From the NCBI RefSeq assembly GCF_000144645.1, contig NC_014377.1:806001-870000 (forward strand): DNA of 64,000 bases. The letters are read 5' to 3'. This document shows positions 50,871 to 60,558 of this stretch, piece after piece. Within the stretch, counting starts at the first letter, position 1; each line of letters starts with the position of its first letter. Both the position numbers and the translations under genes were made by a program. The notes under the pieces are model-generated. The model saw only the letters and a program-made list of their open reading frames with translations, did no database searches and was not told the origin of the DNA. The DNA comes from Thermosediminibacter oceani DSM 16646. Lineage in GTDB: Bacteria > Bacillota > Thermosediminibacteria > Thermosediminibacterales > Thermosediminibacteraceae.

Positions 50871-52169
50871 ATGACAAAGCATGAGAAGATACTGAAATAT
50901 ATAAAGGATTTAAAAGTCGGGGCCAGGATATCGGTAAGGCAGCTGGCCCAGGACCTGAAGGTCAGCGAGGGTACGGCCTACAGGGCCATAAAAGATGCCC
51001 AGCTGAGGGGTCTTGTCTCCACAATACCCAGGATAGGTACCATTCGAATCGAGCAGGCCGAAGGAGAAGACATAGAGAAATTGACGTATGCGGAAGTTGT
51101 CAATATAGTAGAAGGCAGCGTGCTAGGAGGAATCGCAGGCCTTCACAAACCGCTTAAAAAGTTCCTGATAGGAGCCATGGAACTACGGGATATGCAACAA
51201 TACGTGGAGCAGGGTGACCTTCTGATTGTCGGAAATAGAAAGCAGGCCCAGATACTGGCGCTGAATATGGGTGCTGCCGTGCTGATTACCGGTGGATTCC
51301 ATGCCGACGACGATGTGGTGAGGTTGGCCGATGAAAAAGAAATGCCCCTCATCACATCGCCTTACGATACCTTTACCGTGGCAACTATAATTAACAGAGC
51401 CATTTTTAACCGGTTGCTCAGAAAAGACGTTATCAGAGTGAAGGATATAATGGTTCGGGACTCTTACTATCTTGACGTAAAGTCGACGGTGGGCGACTGG
51501 AGAAAGCTCCTGAGGGCAACCAGGCACAGCAGGTTCCCGGTGGTGAACAGCGATGGGGAAGTTATCGGAATAGTAACGACCAATGACGTCGCCGACCTGA
51601 AGGACGAGTTGCCGATAGTGGAGATCATGACAAAGAACCCTATTGTGGTAAGCCCTGATACACCGGTAGCCCACGCCGCTCACCTAATGGTATGGGAAGG
51701 TATCGAGCTAATACCGGTCGTGGAGGGCCGAAAGCTGGTAGGAGTTATAAGCCGTCAGGATGCGATCAGGGCGTTCCGAAGCTTAAGTTTTCAGCCCCAG
51801 GTTGCCGAGACCGTCGATAGCCTCATTATGAGCCATTTTTCCGTGTCGAAGACAGAAAGCGGTGTAAAGCTCCACGGAAAGACAGGCCCCATAATGCTGA
51901 GCCCGTACGGAATAACGAGCTACAGCTCCCTTTTAACCGCTATGGCTAATGCCGCTTTTGAAGCCTTCAGAAGCAAAAAGCGCCTGGAAATCATTCCGGA
52001 CAGCTTCACAGTATATTTTTCAAGGCCGGTGCAGTTGGAGGAGGAAATAGAAATCAACGTTGATATTATTGAGATGGGCAGGAAGTCCGGCAAAGTAGAA
52101 ATAAATCTTTTCCACAAGGGAAACCTGGTGGCAAAGGCGATAATGTCTGTGAAAGTTTTGAGCAGGTAG
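50871..52169 (+). CDS. ytoI: YtoI-like regulator (HTH, DRTGG, CBS pair, hotdog)
   Basis: A 432-residue protein built as in B. subtilis YtoI: a helix-turn-helix (about 1-60, GARISVRQLAQDLKVSEGTAYRA), a DRTGG domain (65-185, GNRKQAQILALNMGAAVLITGG), two CBS domains (190-310) and a C-terminal thioesterase-like hotdog domain (330-432). CBS and DRTGG domains suggest binding of a nucleotide, perhaps a cyclic dinucleotide or AMP; the target is unknown. The dnaE start lies nine bases after the stop, a neighbourhood kept in many Firmicutes. Confidence 0.88.
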   Translation: MTKHEKILKYIKDLKVGARISVRQLAQDLKVSEGTAYRAIKDAQLRGLVSTIPRIGTIRIEQAEGEDIEKLTYAEVVNIVEGSVLGGIAGLHKPLKKFLIGAMELRDMQQYVEQGDLLIVGNRKQAQILALNMGAAVLITGGFHADDDVVRLADEKEMPLITSPYDTFTVATIINRAIFNRLLRKDVIRVKDIMVRDSYYLDVKSTVGDWRKLLRATRHSRFPVVNSDGEVIGIVTTNDVADLKDELPIVEIMTKNPIVVSPDTPVAHAAHLMVWEGIELIPVVEGRKLVGVISRQDAIRAFRSLSFQPQVAETVDSLIMSHFSVSKTESGVKLHGKTGPIMLSPYGITSYSSLLTAMANAAFEAFRSKKRLEIIPDSFTVYFSRPVQLEEEIEINVDIIEMGRKSGKVEINLFHKGNLVAKAIMSVKVLSR

Positions 52170-52178
52170 GTGACCTCT

Positions 52179-55100
52179 ATGGCCGATTTTGTCCACCTGC
52201 ACGTTCATACAAATTACAGTCTCCTGGACGGAGCCTGCGAAATTTCAAAACTCGCAAAAAGGGCAAAAGAACTCGGGATGAATGCCATGGCCATAACAGA
52301 CCATGGCGTTATGTATGGAATTATAGATTTTTATAAAACCATGAAGGCCGAAGGCGTAAAACCCATAATAGGGTGCGAAGTCTACGTGGCGAAAAGGTCC
52401 ATGGCGGATCGTCAACCCGGTATAGACGACGACCAGTATCACCTGGTGCTGTTAGCGGAAAATGAAACCGGATATAAAAACCTGGTTAAACTGGTATCTC
52501 TGGGATTTTTGGAGGGTTTTTACTATAAGCCCAGAGTAGACAAAGAGGTGCTCAAAAAGCACAGCCAGGGCCTAATTGCTCTGAGCGCTTGCCTTGCCGG
52601 AGAGATACCGTACTTTCTCGAGAATGGCGAATACGAAAAGGCAAAAGAGGCGGCCTGTGAACTCAACGAGATATTCGGTAAAGGCAATTTCTTCCTGGAG
52701 CTTCAGGATCATGGGATTCCTGAGCAGAAAAGGGTAAACGCCAATCTTTGCCGATTAAGCAAAGAAACCGGCATTCCTCTGGTGGCTACCAACGACGTCC
52801 ACTATATATTGAAATCGGATGAGCCGGTCCATGACGCCATGCTTTGTATTCAGACCGGAAAGACTGTAAAAGATGAAGACCGCTTGAAGTTTAATTCTGC
52901 AGAACTTTACCTGAAGTCGCAGGAAGAAATGTGGAGGCTTTTCTCACACATACCGGAGGCTCTTGAAAATACCGTGATGATAGCCCAGAGGTGCAACGTA
53001 GAACTTGATTTCGGTAGGATCCACCTGCCCCATTTTGAAGTGCCTCAGGGCTTTACTCAGGACTCGTACCTGGAAAAACTCTGCTATGAAGGGCTCGTAG
53101 AGCGGTACGGCCGGATAACTCCCGAAATTAAAGCCCGGCTTGACTACGAGCTGGATGTGATAAAGAGGATGGGGTATTCCAGCTATTTTCTGATCGTATG
53201 GGATTTTGTGAATTTCGCAAGGAAAAACGGCATAATGGTCGGTCCGGGCCGGGGTTCCGCCGCAGGAAGTCTGGTGGCTTACTGCCTGCATATAACAAAT
53301 GTGGACCCGCTGAGATACAATCTACTTTTTGAGCGATTCCTCAACCCGGAAAGGGTAACGATGCCGGATATAGATGTGGATTTCTGTTACGAGAGGCGGC
53401 AGGAGGTCATCGATTATGTCGTTAGAAAATACGGGGAGGACCGGGTCGCCCAGATAGGCACCTTCGGCACAATGGCAGCCCGAGCAGCTATAAGAGATGT
53501 AGGAAGGGTTTTGGGTTACCCTTACGGTGAAGTCGACACCGTCGCTAAAATGGTTCCTATGGAACCGGGTATGACTATAGAAAAGGCGCTGGTCCTCAAC
53601 CCGGAATTAAAAAAGCTGTATGATGAAAACGAGAGGATCAAGAGGTTGATAGATACGGCAAAAGGCCTGGAAGGTTTCCCCAGACATGCTTCTACCCATG
53701 CGGCCGGGGTGGTGATATCCAGCGAACCACTGGTGGAACTGGTGCCTCTGCACAAGGTAGGCGACTCCAATGTATCTACCCAATTCACAATGACGGCCCT
53801 GGAAGAACTCGGCCTTTTGAAGATGGACTTTTTAGGCCTCAGAACCCTAACGGTAATAAGGGATGCGCTGGGGTTGATAGAGCAGACGCGGGGGATTTCC
53901 GTGGTACTGGATGAACTTCCCCTTGACGACGAAAAGGTATACGATTTACTGAGCAGAGGGGAGACCACCGGCGTCTTCCAGCTTGAAAGTAGCGGCATGA
54001 GGAACCTCCTCAGAGAATTAAGGCCGGAGCGCTTTGAAGACATAATCGCGGTTATAGGTCTTTACAGACCCGGTCCCCTTGGAAGCGGCGCCGCCGACGA
54101 GTTTATAAAAAACAAGAACAACCAGGGAAGCATTAAATACCTGCATCCCCGGCTTAAGCCAATCCTTGAAGAAACTTACGGTATCATACTTTACCAGGAG
54201 CAGGTAATGAAGATAGCCCAGGACCTGGCTGGATTCACCCTTGCCCAGGCCGATATCCTGAGAAAGGCAATGGGCAAAAAACAGCAAAGTGTCATGGAGG
54301 CTCAACGGGCTGCTTTTATCCGAGGATGCGTAGAAAACGGCATCGATGAGGAAACCGCCGCAAATATCTTCGAGGAAATATCTTATTTCGCCGGTTACGG
54401 TTTCAACAAGTCCCACGCTGCGGCTTATGCCATGATAGCGTACCAGACGGCCTACCTCAAGGCTCATTTCCCGGTGGAATTTATGGCGGCCCTTCTTACA
54501 AGCGTTAGGCACAATACCGACAAAGTGGCCCAGTATATCGCCGAATGCAGGCACATGGGCATTGAGGTGCTGCCGCCGGATATCAACGAGAGTTTTGAGG
54601 TTTTCACCGCAGTCAGCGGTAAAATAAGGTTCGGTCTGACGGCGGTAAAAAATGTGGGCGAAGGTATGGCTAAAGCTATAATAAAATGCAGGGATGAAAA
54701 GGGTAGATTCGTCTCGTTCAGCGATTTTTGCGAAAAATTGGATCAGACAGAAATCAATAAAAAAGCTGTCGAAAGCTTGATAAAAAGCGGTGCTTTTGAT
54801 TCACTAGGTGCAAGGCGTTCCCAGCTCTTGAAGGTATACGAGGATGTGCTGAACCGGGTGCAGAAGAAGCAAAAGCAACAGGGGAAAAACCAGCTCTCCT
54901 TATTTGAGATGATCCGGGTGGATGATGTTGTTGAGGACGAATTGCCCGATATTCCCGAATACCCGGAAAACGAGCTGTTGGCTATGGAAAAGGAGGTTCT
55001 GGGGCTTTACCTGAGCGGGCACCCCCTGAGGGAATTCAAAGATCTTCTCGAAAAAACGACAACCCTCTGCAGCAAGGATCTAGCCGATGAAGAAAAAGAA

Positions 55101-55616
55101 TTTAAAGATAACTCGGCCGTGGTCGTGGGTGGCATTATATCGGAAATCAAACTGAAATCCACTAAGGATAACAAACTCATGGCCTTCATAACGCTGGAGG
55201 ACCTGACGGGTGTTATGGAAGTTATAGCTTTTTCGAATGTTTACGAGAGGTACTCCGGCAACCTGTACCAGGATGCAAAGGTCATAATTAAAGGGAGGAT
55301 AAACTTAAAAGAAGAGGAAGCCCCGAAAATAATAGCTGATGAGATCAGGCCCCTTGAGGAGAGTAAGGAGGGTGTTCTCGTCATTATGGTTGAGAGGCAG
55401 GAGGACACCGATAAGTTCTTGGAGCAGCTCAAAGAATTTTTCCTTTTGCATCCGGGGAGCATTCCTGTTACAATTTATGTTGAGAATAATTCGAAAGCCC
55501 TCCTGGTCGACAAGAACTATTATATAAACCTTTCGGAGCAAGTTCTGGGGAGAATATGCAGCATGGTTGGAGCTGAAAATTGCCTCTTTATGGAAACAAC
55601 AGTGGGGGCGTTTTAA
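52179..55616 (+). CDS. dnaE: DNA polymerase III alpha subunit, DnaE type
   Basis: A 1145-residue replicative polymerase: an N-terminal PHP domain (FVHLHVHTNYSLLDGA), the catalytic C-family core with PDIDVDF, GPGRGSAAGSLVAYCL and ASTHAAGVVIS, a tandem HhH region (GFNKSHAAAYAMIAYQTAYLK), and an OB-fold domain (VVVGGIISEIKLKSTKDNK). In Firmicutes DnaE extends primers for the lagging strand next to PolC. I favour the ATG at 52179 over the GTG at 52170. Intact and of normal length. Confidence 0.96.
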   Translation: MADFVHLHVHTNYSLLDGACEISKLAKRAKELGMNAMAITDHGVMYGIIDFYKTMKAEGVKPIIGCEVYVAKRSMADRQPGIDDDQYHLVLLAENETGYKNLVKLVSLGFLEGFYYKPRVDKEVLKKHSQGLIALSACLAGEIPYFLENGEYEKAKEAACELNEIFGKGNFFLELQDHGIPEQKRVNANLCRLSKETGIPLVATNDVHYILKSDEPVHDAMLCIQTGKTVKDEDRLKFNSAELYLKSQEEMWRLFSHIPEALENTVMIAQRCNVELDFGRIHLPHFEVPQGFTQDSYLEKLCYEGLVERYGRITPEIKARLDYELDVIKRMGYSSYFLIVWDFVNFARKNGIMVGPGRGSAAGSLVAYCLHITNVDPLRYNLLFERFLNPERVTMPDIDVDFCYERRQEVIDYVVRKYGEDRVAQIGTFGTMAARAAIRDVGRVLGYPYGEVDTVAKMVPMEPGMTIEKALVLNPELKKLYDENERIKRLIDTAKGLEGFPRHASTHAAGVVISSEPLVELVPLHKVGDSNVSTQFTMTALEELGLLKMDFLGLRTLTVIRDALGLIEQTRGISVVLDELPLDDEKVYDLLSRGETTGVFQLESSGMRNLLRELRPERFEDIIAVIGLYRPGPLGSGAADEFIKNKNNQGSIKYLHPRLKPILEETYGIILYQEQVMKIAQDLAGFTLAQADILRKAMGKKQQSVMEAQRAAFIRGCVENGIDEETAANIFEEISYFAGYGFNKSHAAAYAMIAYQTAYLKAHFPVEFMAALLTSVRHNTDKVAQYIAECRHMGIEVLPPDINESFEVFTAVSGKIRFGLTAVKNVGEGMAKAIIKCRDEKGRFVSFSDFCEKLDQTEINKKAVESLIKSGAFDSLGARRSQLLKVYEDVLNRVQKKQKQQGKNQLSLFEMIRVDDVVEDELPDIPEYPENELLAMEKEVLGLYLSGHPLREFKDLLEKTTTLCSKDLADEEKEFKDNSAVVVGGIISEIKLKSTKDNKLMAFITLEDLTGVMEVIAFSNVYERYSGNLYQDAKVIIKGRINLKEEEAPKIIADEIRPLEESKEGVLVIMVERQEDTDKFLEQLKEFFLLHPGSIPVTIYVENNSKALLVDKNYYINLSEQVLGRICSMVGAENCLFMETTVGAF

Positions 55617-55655
55617 TAGTATTAAATTACAATAAAATAAAAGGAGGCCCCGGAA

Positions 55656-55850
55656 GTGTGGACTGTAGTTTATATGGCAACCGATAGAGAATATGCTGAA
55701 AAAGTGGTAAATGCCCTGCAGAGCGAAGGGGTTCTTGTTAAAATGAAGGAAGTCATGAAGAGCAAAAAGCGAGGGTGCTATATAGAAATCCTAGTGCCGG
55801 AATCAGAAGCGGAAGAAGCTCAAAAAATAATTCTGGAAAAAAATCTGTAG
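55656..55850 (+). CDS. Small conserved protein upstream of pfkA (DUF2007-like)
   Basis: A 64-residue protein starting with GTG after AAGGAGGCCCCGGAA. The pattern [31 protein letters not shown] and [19 protein letters not shown] is a small alpha/beta fold like DUF2007 signal-transducing-type proteins. Relatives next to pfkA in thermophilic clostridia are sometimes misnamed glutamate decarboxylase. The function is unknown; the position between dnaE and pfkA suggests nothing specific. pfkA begins 14 bases downstream. Confidence 0.75.
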   Translation: MWTVVYMATDREYAEKVVNALQSEGVLVKMKEVMKSKKRGCYIEILVPESEAEEAQKIILEKNL

Positions 55851-55864
55851 AAGGGGAGAAGAAC

Positions 55865-56824
55865 GTGAAGAGGATTGGAATTCTCACTAGTGGTGGAGAT
55901 GCCCCCGGGATGAATGCCGCCATAAGGGCGGTGGTCAGAAGTGGCATATACAATGATATGGAGGTTTACGGCATTAGAAGAGGCTACGCTGGACTGATAA
56001 ACGGCGATTTTGTAAAAATGGACCTGGGCTCGGTGGGCGATATAATACACCGCGGCGGTACCATTTTGAGGACCGCCCGTTCTGAAGAATTTAAAACTCC
56101 CGAAGGCATGGAAAAGGCGTTAAAAAACATCGAAGCCCTAGGCCTGGAAGGACTGGTCGTTATAGGCGGAGACGGCTCCTTTAGAGGGGCAATCGAACTA
56201 TCCAAAAGAGGCGTGGCCACAATAGGCATTCCGGGTACCATCGACAACGACATCCCTTTTACCGATTATTCGATAGGTTTTGATACCGCCGTCAATACCG
56301 TGGTAGAAGCCGTAAACAAGATAAGGGATACGGCTACTTCCCATGAGAGGACTTTTATAATCGAGGTTATGGGCAGGGAATCCGGCAATCTCGCCCTGTA
56401 TTCGGGCGTCGCCTGCGGTGCTGAAACCATTCTCGTCCCCGAAATGCCTTTTACGATAAAAGATGTTTGCGAGAAAATAATGAGCGGCTTCCGTAGGGGA
56501 AAACTGCACAGCATTATAATCCTGGCCGAAGGGGCCGGTCAAGGGTTCGATGTAGGGCGGGAGATAAAGAATATAACGGGTTTTGAGACCAGGATAATAG
56601 TCCTTGGGCACCTTCAGAGAGGAGGTACGCCAACAGCCTTTGACCGCATACTGGCCAGCCAGATGGGCGGTAAAGCTGTGGAACTTCTGAAAAGCGGTGT
56701 GAGCAACAAGATGGTGGGATGGGTTAAAGGAGAACTGCTGGTGACGGATCTGGAACAAATACTCACAACTAATAAACCGTTTAATATGGAACTATATGAA
56801 CTGGCGAACATCCTCTCTATTTGA
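55865..56824 (+). CDS. pfkA: 6-phosphofructokinase, ATP-dependent
   Basis: A 319-residue bacterial PfkA, the standard length. [30 protein letters not shown] and [20 protein letters not shown] (catalytic Asp) are present; the Gly at the GGDGS site indicates ATP rather than pyrophosphate as the donor. The GTG at 55865 follows AAGGGGAGAAGAAC; the frame is open further upstream but overlaps the small gene. It is in an operon with pyk, the classic Firmicute pair. Confidence 0.96.
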   Translation: MKRIGILTSGGDAPGMNAAIRAVVRSGIYNDMEVYGIRRGYAGLINGDFVKMDLGSVGDIIHRGGTILRTARSEEFKTPEGMEKALKNIEALGLEGLVVIGGDGSFRGAIELSKRGVATIGIPGTIDNDIPFTDYSIGFDTAVNTVVEAVNKIRDTATSHERTFIIEVMGRESGNLALYSGVACGAETILVPEMPFTIKDVCEKIMSGFRRGKLHSIIILAEGAGQGFDVGREIKNITGFETRIIVLGHLQRGGTPTAFDRILASQMGGKAVELLKSGVSNKMVGWVKGELLVTDLEQILTTNKPFNMELYELANILSI

Positions 56825-56842
56825 AGAGGGTAGGTGTTGAAT

Positions 56843-58591
56843 ATGCGAAAAACCAAGATAATATGCACTATCGGACCTGCCAGCGAAAAAAAAGAGATCG
56901 TGCGAGAATTGATTAAATCCGGAATGAATGTAGCGAGGCTCAACTTTTCTCACGGCAATCATGAGGAACACAGGGCCAGAATCTTGACTATTCGCCAGGT
57001 CGAAAAGGAGTTAGGTGCTACCGTTGCGATAATGCTCGACACAAAGGGTCCTGAGATTAGGCTGGGGACCTTTGCCGGAGGGAAGGTACGCCTTAAAAAG
57101 GGACAAGAATTTACCCTTACCACGTATCAGGTCGAGGGCGATGAGAACAGGGCTTTCGTGAATTTCGAAGACCTGCCCCGAGTGGTGGGGGACGGTGACA
57201 GGATTTTATTGGCCGACGGCCTCATCGAACTTAAAGTAAAAGAGGTAAAGGAAAAAGAAATCCTGTGCACCGTTATGAACGATGGAGATCTGAGCGATAA
57301 AAAGGGGGTTAACATCCCCGGGAAATCGATCCCCCTTCCGGCGGTAACCCAAAAGGACGTGCAAGATATACTGTTCGGCATTGAAATGGGAGTGGACTTT
57401 ATAGCCGCTTCCTTTATAAGGAAGGCCTCCGACGTTATAGAGATAAGAAAAATCCTCGAGAACAACGGCGGCCAGGATATACAGATAATAGCCAAAATCG
57501 AAAGTCAAGAGGGAGTCCAGAACCTGGATGAGATAATTAAAGTCGCTGACGGCGTGATGGTCGCAAGGGGAGACCTGGGAGTAGAGATACCCGTCGAAGA
57601 GGTGCCCATCGTACAGAAAATGATCATCGAAAAGTGTAACCGGGCCGGTAAGCCGGTGATCACAGCCACCCAGATGCTGGAGTCGATGATAAGAAACCCC
57701 AGGCCAACCCGGGCAGAGACCACCGATGTGGCCAACGCAATCCTGGATGGCACCGATGCTATAATGCTGTCAGGAGAGACCGCTTCTGGCGATTTTCCGG
57801 TGGAGGCCGTCAGGATGATGGCTCGAATTGCCGAGAAGGTCGAAGAAACCATTTCCCTTGACATAACGGCATGCAAAAGGCAGACAAGTATAAGGACCGT
57901 CACTGATGCCATAAGCCATGCCACGTACACTATATCCAAGGATCTGGCAGCCAGTGCCATAATCACCTCTACAAAATCCGGATATACTGCCCGCATGGTG
58001 GCCAAGTTCAGACCACCCGTTCCCATAATAGCCGTTACGCCCAGGGAAAAAGTAACAAGGACACTACAGGTGGTGTGGGGCGTTATCCCCATAAAAATTA
58101 ATGAGACCGAATCTACCGATGAGATGTTCAGGGAAGCCGTGAGCGGTGCATTAAATTCCGGGATTATAAAAAAGGGCGACCTGGTGGTTATCACCGCCGG
58201 GGTTCCTCTCTACGTCAGCGGCACGACAAACCTCATACGCGTCCAGGTGGTGGGTGACGTGATCCTCAAAGGTACAGGTATCGGGACAAAATCGGTACAT
58301 GGAGTAGCATATGTGGCCAAAACCCTGAAGGAGGCGATGGCCATGCCAGCGGGTTCTATACTGGTAGTGAATTCCACGGATAAGGATTACATGCCAGCAA
58401 TACAGAGAGCCTCAGCAATAGTTGCCGAAGAAGCAGGGCTTACATCCCATGCTGCCATCGTCGGTGTTGAACTCGGAATCCCGGTTATCGTAGGTGCCGA
58501 AGGGGCCACCGAAAGGCTGGTGACGGGCGAGGAAATCACGGTCGACTGCCAGAGGGGTCTGGTGTACAGGGGTATAGTTGACGTAAAGTAG
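56843..58591 (+). CDS. pyk: Pyruvate kinase with C-terminal PEP-utiliser domain
   Basis: A 582-residue pyruvate kinase of the Bacillus long form. KIICTIGPASEKKEIVREL, MVARGDLGVEIP, VITATQMLESMIRNPRPTRAE and NAILDGTDAIMLSGETA are all present; the extra domain at about 480-582 holds SHAAIVGVELGIPVIVG, like the phospho-His domain of PEP synthase but lacking a transferable role in most PKs. The ATG at 56843 has GAGGGTAGGTG upstream. The stop is 12 bases before the start of the IS remnant. Confidence 0.96.
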   Translation: MRKTKIICTIGPASEKKEIVRELIKSGMNVARLNFSHGNHEEHRARILTIRQVEKELGATVAIMLDTKGPEIRLGTFAGGKVRLKKGQEFTLTTYQVEGDENRAFVNFEDLPRVVGDGDRILLADGLIELKVKEVKEKEILCTVMNDGDLSDKKGVNIPGKSIPLPAVTQKDVQDILFGIEMGVDFIAASFIRKASDVIEIRKILENNGGQDIQIIAKIESQEGVQNLDEIIKVADGVMVARGDLGVEIPVEEVPIVQKMIIEKCNRAGKPVITATQMLESMIRNPRPTRAETTDVANAILDGTDAIMLSGETASGDFPVEAVRMMARIAEKVEETISLDITACKRQTSIRTVTDAISHATYTISKDLAASAIITSTKSGYTARMVAKFRPPVPIIAVTPREKVTRTLQVVWGVIPIKINETESTDEMFREAVSGALNSGIIKKGDLVVITAGVPLYVSGTTNLIRVQVVGDVILKGTGIGTKSVHGVAYVAKTLKEAMAMPAGSILVVNSTDKDYMPAIQRASAIVAEEAGLTSHAAIVGVELGIPVIVGAEGATERLVTGEEITVDCQRGLVYRGIVDVK

Positions 58592-58603
58592 GTGATACCT
58601 TCA

Positions 58604-58769
58604 AAGCAGCGATAAAACCTTAACACTTCAAATTTGAGCGATAGCCTCATAATGTCATTGGGTGGGATCCCTCCTTAATGGGTTTTTGGTTTGCCATATC
58701 CATAATACCCCGGGAATACCCACCCTTTGCAATGTCTTTTTTACTTAACGAAACTCTGGCTCATCTACA
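58604..58769 (-). mobile_element. Internally deleted IS remnant
   Basis: Read on the minus strand, it has the right-hand end of the neighbouring IS (inverted repeat 58747-58769), the transposase leader with its ribosome site and the start codons ATG ACA TTA, then jumps to a sequence like the transposase 3' part (VLRFYRCF against ALKFYRCF in the full copy). The left inverted repeat is missing. Base differences to the full copy show that the two are diverged. Confidence 0.75.
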
Positions 58770-58784
58770 AAATTTTATGTCAGC
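58770..58784. repeat. 15-base direct repeat, left copy
   Basis: AAATTTTATGTCAGC, identical to 60056-60070, brackets the full-length IS. It starts exactly at the end of the remnant, so it may be a target duplication or part of a tandem junction. Confidence 0.75.
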
Positions 58785-59928
58785 TGTAATGTGCCATAGT
58801 TTCGTTCAATAGCTTTTTATTTCTGGGCAGGTTATCCCAGGGCAAAGAAGAGATGTCAAAAAGCAAAGAAGTGTAATTAGAAAGCTGATCCAAAACAACT
58901 ACAGGCATAGAACCAATTGCAGGATGATAAAAGCAGCGATAAAACTTCAACGCCTCAACAGGAGTCATTCCATTCATGTTTTTGCCAAAATGCGGCCGCC
59001 TGTAGTTGAAATATAGTATCCAATTTTGAGCCATCTTTAGGAATGAAGTCCTTGAAGTTACTTTTTTCAAGTTTAAAGCGTAAAACTCCTCATCATCAGT
59101 GCGGTGAGAGCGTTCAACGAAGCAATTTGTTTCCTTATTCCTTTCCGGGATATTAAGCAAAGATACGTTCCAATGATCGAAAATAAGTTTTTGAATGAGT
59201 TTTCTTTTACGAGAGCCGGCACTGCCTCCGAACTCTGCTCCATTGTCTGTTTGAAAGAAGAGTTGATGTTTTACACCGAAGGCTCTAAGCCAGGCTGCCA
59301 CAAGCAGCATGAAAGTCAACCCATTTTTAAAATCGAGAGAATCGGCATACGCAATAAAGCGCAACCTTGTTTTAATATCAATAGCAGTGAACTGAAAAGG
59401 AGGCAGCTTATTTTTGAAAATAGATGCATAAGCTTCGGGAGGCAAAGCCGATTGATCGGCGATATGTTTTGCATCGATCTGCCAGAGCTGCAAAGGTTCG
59501 AAGGCGGAGAAATCTGTAGCAAATCGGCGGGAGCCGGTAATCGTCTTGTGTTTACGGCAGTGTATACCGTAACGTCTTCTAATATTTCGAATAGTAAAAG
59601 GGGAAAGTTGAATATTGAAGGTATTTTTAATGAACAATGCCAGCCTTTTAGAGCCCAGATTAGTTTCTTTTGCCAGAGTAACGACCAAATTTTCGATGTG
59701 CTCCGGAGTTCTGTTAGGCATGCGGAATTTAGGTCCTCGTTTTTTGATACAGGCCGATATATCCCCATTAGAAAGCCTGAAACGCTCTCTTAATTTATAC
59801 ACCCATCTTGGAGTAACACCCAAGATTTTAGCGGTTTCTTTAACGGAATGAGACTCAAGTAAAGAGATAGTGATTTGAGCAACAGCCTGGGGATTACCCG
59901 AAGCTTTAAGTTTTTGGTATAATGTCAT
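58780..59928 (-). CDS. DDE transposase, IS481-like (integrase core)
   Basis: A 382-residue transposase from the ATG at 59928, 11 bases after AAGGAGG. The N-terminal helix-turn-helix (SVKETAKILGVTPRWVYKLRERF) is followed by an integrase core with the triad in LWQIDAKHI, FFQTDNGAEFGG and the Glu in CFVERSHRTDDEEFY. Family placement (IS481 rather than IS3) rests on the single-frame architecture and is tentative. The stop codon TGA lies outside the inverted repeat, in the flanking direct repeat. The frame is otherwise intact. Confidence 0.85.
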   Translation of the reverse strand: MTLYQKLKASGNPQAVAQITISLLESHSVKETAKILGVTPRWVYKLRERFRLSNGDISACIKKRGPKFRMPNRTPEHIENLVVTLAKETNLGSKRLALFIKNTFNIQLSPFTIRNIRRRYGIHCRKHKTITGSRRFATDFSAFEPLQLWQIDAKHIADQSALPPEAYASIFKNKLPPFQFTAIDIKTRLRFIAYADSLDFKNGLTFMLLVAAWLRAFGVKHQLFFQTDNGAEFGGSAGSRKRKLIQKLIFDHWNVSLLNIPERNKETNCFVERSHRTDDEEFYALNLKKVTSRTSFLKMAQNWILYFNYRRPHFGKNMNGMTPVEALKFYRCFYHPAIGSMPVVVLDQLSNYTSLLFDISSLPWDNLPRNKKLLNETMAHYS

Positions 59929-60055
59929 TGGGTGGGATCCCTCCTTAGTGGGTTTCTGTTGTTCCATATCCATAATACCCCAGGGATACCCACCCTTTTG
60001 CAATGTCTTTTTCACTTTAATAAAGTAGTGTGAACGAAACTGTGGCTCATCTACA
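58785..60055 (-). mobile_element. IS481-like insertion sequence, full length (1271 bp)
   Basis: Bounded by imperfect inverted repeats, TGTAATGTGCCATAGTTTCG from 58785 and TGTAGATGAGCCACAGTTTC inward from 60055. It is flanked by 15-base direct repeats and contains one transposase gene. It sits between pyk and the ilvE leader; the ilvE -35 box is five bases beyond the right repeat. Confidence 0.8.
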
Positions 60056-60070
60056 AAATTTTATGTCAGC
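60056..60070. repeat. 15-base direct repeat, right copy
   Basis: Second copy of AAATTTTATGTCAGC (58770-58784), immediately outside the right inverted repeat of the IS. Confidence 0.75.
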
Positions 60071-60074
60071 CCCC

Positions 60075-60104
60075 TTGACAACAGCAAAAAGCTGGTGTTA
60101 AAAT
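60075..60104 (+). promoter_or_regulatory. ilvE leader promoter
   Basis: A perfect TTGACA (60075-60080), an 18-base spacer and TAAAAT (60099-60104), about 40 bases before the riboswitch core. Confidence 0.8.
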
Positions 60105-60145
60105 ACATATCAAATCCGAATAATTTTCCAGTCTAAAGCATAATT

Positions 60146-60276
60146 AGGAAGTGTACCTTAGGGTTCCGGCCATAAGGCGTCAGCGACCGAGCGGTACAAT
60201 CCGGGGAAACCCGGAACACCGTGAGCATAAAAGGCTCCAGCGGCAAGTTCCTAAAAGAACTAACCGCTGTTTTTTT
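60146..60276 (+). promoter_or_regulatory. ykkC-type riboswitch, probably ppGpp class
   Basis: The core starts GTGTACCTTAGGGTTCCGG at 60151, matching the ykkC signature, followed by GACCGAGCGG, a GC hairpin (CCGGGGAAACCCGG), ACACCG and a TAAAAGGCTCC segment. An intrinsic terminator follows: CAGCGG (60238-60243) pairing toward CCGCTG, then seven T. ykkC subtype 2a RNAs bind ppGpp and occur before branched-chain amino acid genes, which fits ilvE; guanidine and PRPP classes are less likely here. Ligand binding would favour read-through during starvation. Confidence 0.8.
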
Positions 60277-60284
60277 ATAATCAA

Positions 60285-60558
60285 AAACCGCAAAAATGTG
60301 ATGAAGGAGACGGAATTAATGATCACGGTCAAAGAGAGCCGGGGAAGGTGAAAGCCGGTACCGGATCATTGATTTCTAATCACTCCGGAACAGCCCGGGC
60401 GAAATTTGAGTAGTCCGGAGCCGCATCAAAGCGTTAAATGAACGAGGCCCGCCTTTAATGACGGTTCGGGTAAATCAGGGTGGTACCGCGTGGAAAACTC
60501 CCCTCGTCCCTGAGATATGACGTGTATCTCAGGGGCTGAGGGGATTAATTTTTTGATA
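60285..60558 (+). promoter_or_regulatory. T-box riboswitch, probably isoleucine-specific
   Basis: The T-box motif AGGGTGGTACCGCG is at 60477-60490. AGAGAG and GGTGAAAGCC fit stem I. The probable specifier is ATC at 60379-60381, in the context CTA-ATC-ACTCCGGA, giving Ile. The terminator pairs CCCCTC..CCCTGAGATA (from 60499) with TATCTCAGGG..GAGGGG and is followed by a T tract. It lies directly after the ppGpp-type riboswitch and its terminator. Confidence 0.85.

Noticed and set aside
57505-58194. A 229-residue minus-strand open frame within pyk
   Set aside because: pyk is intact and diagnostic; the opposite frame is a by-product of its codon use.
60151-60351. A 66-residue open frame in the ilvE leader
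   Set aside because: It spans the riboswitch core and its terminator; no ribosome site or protein signature.
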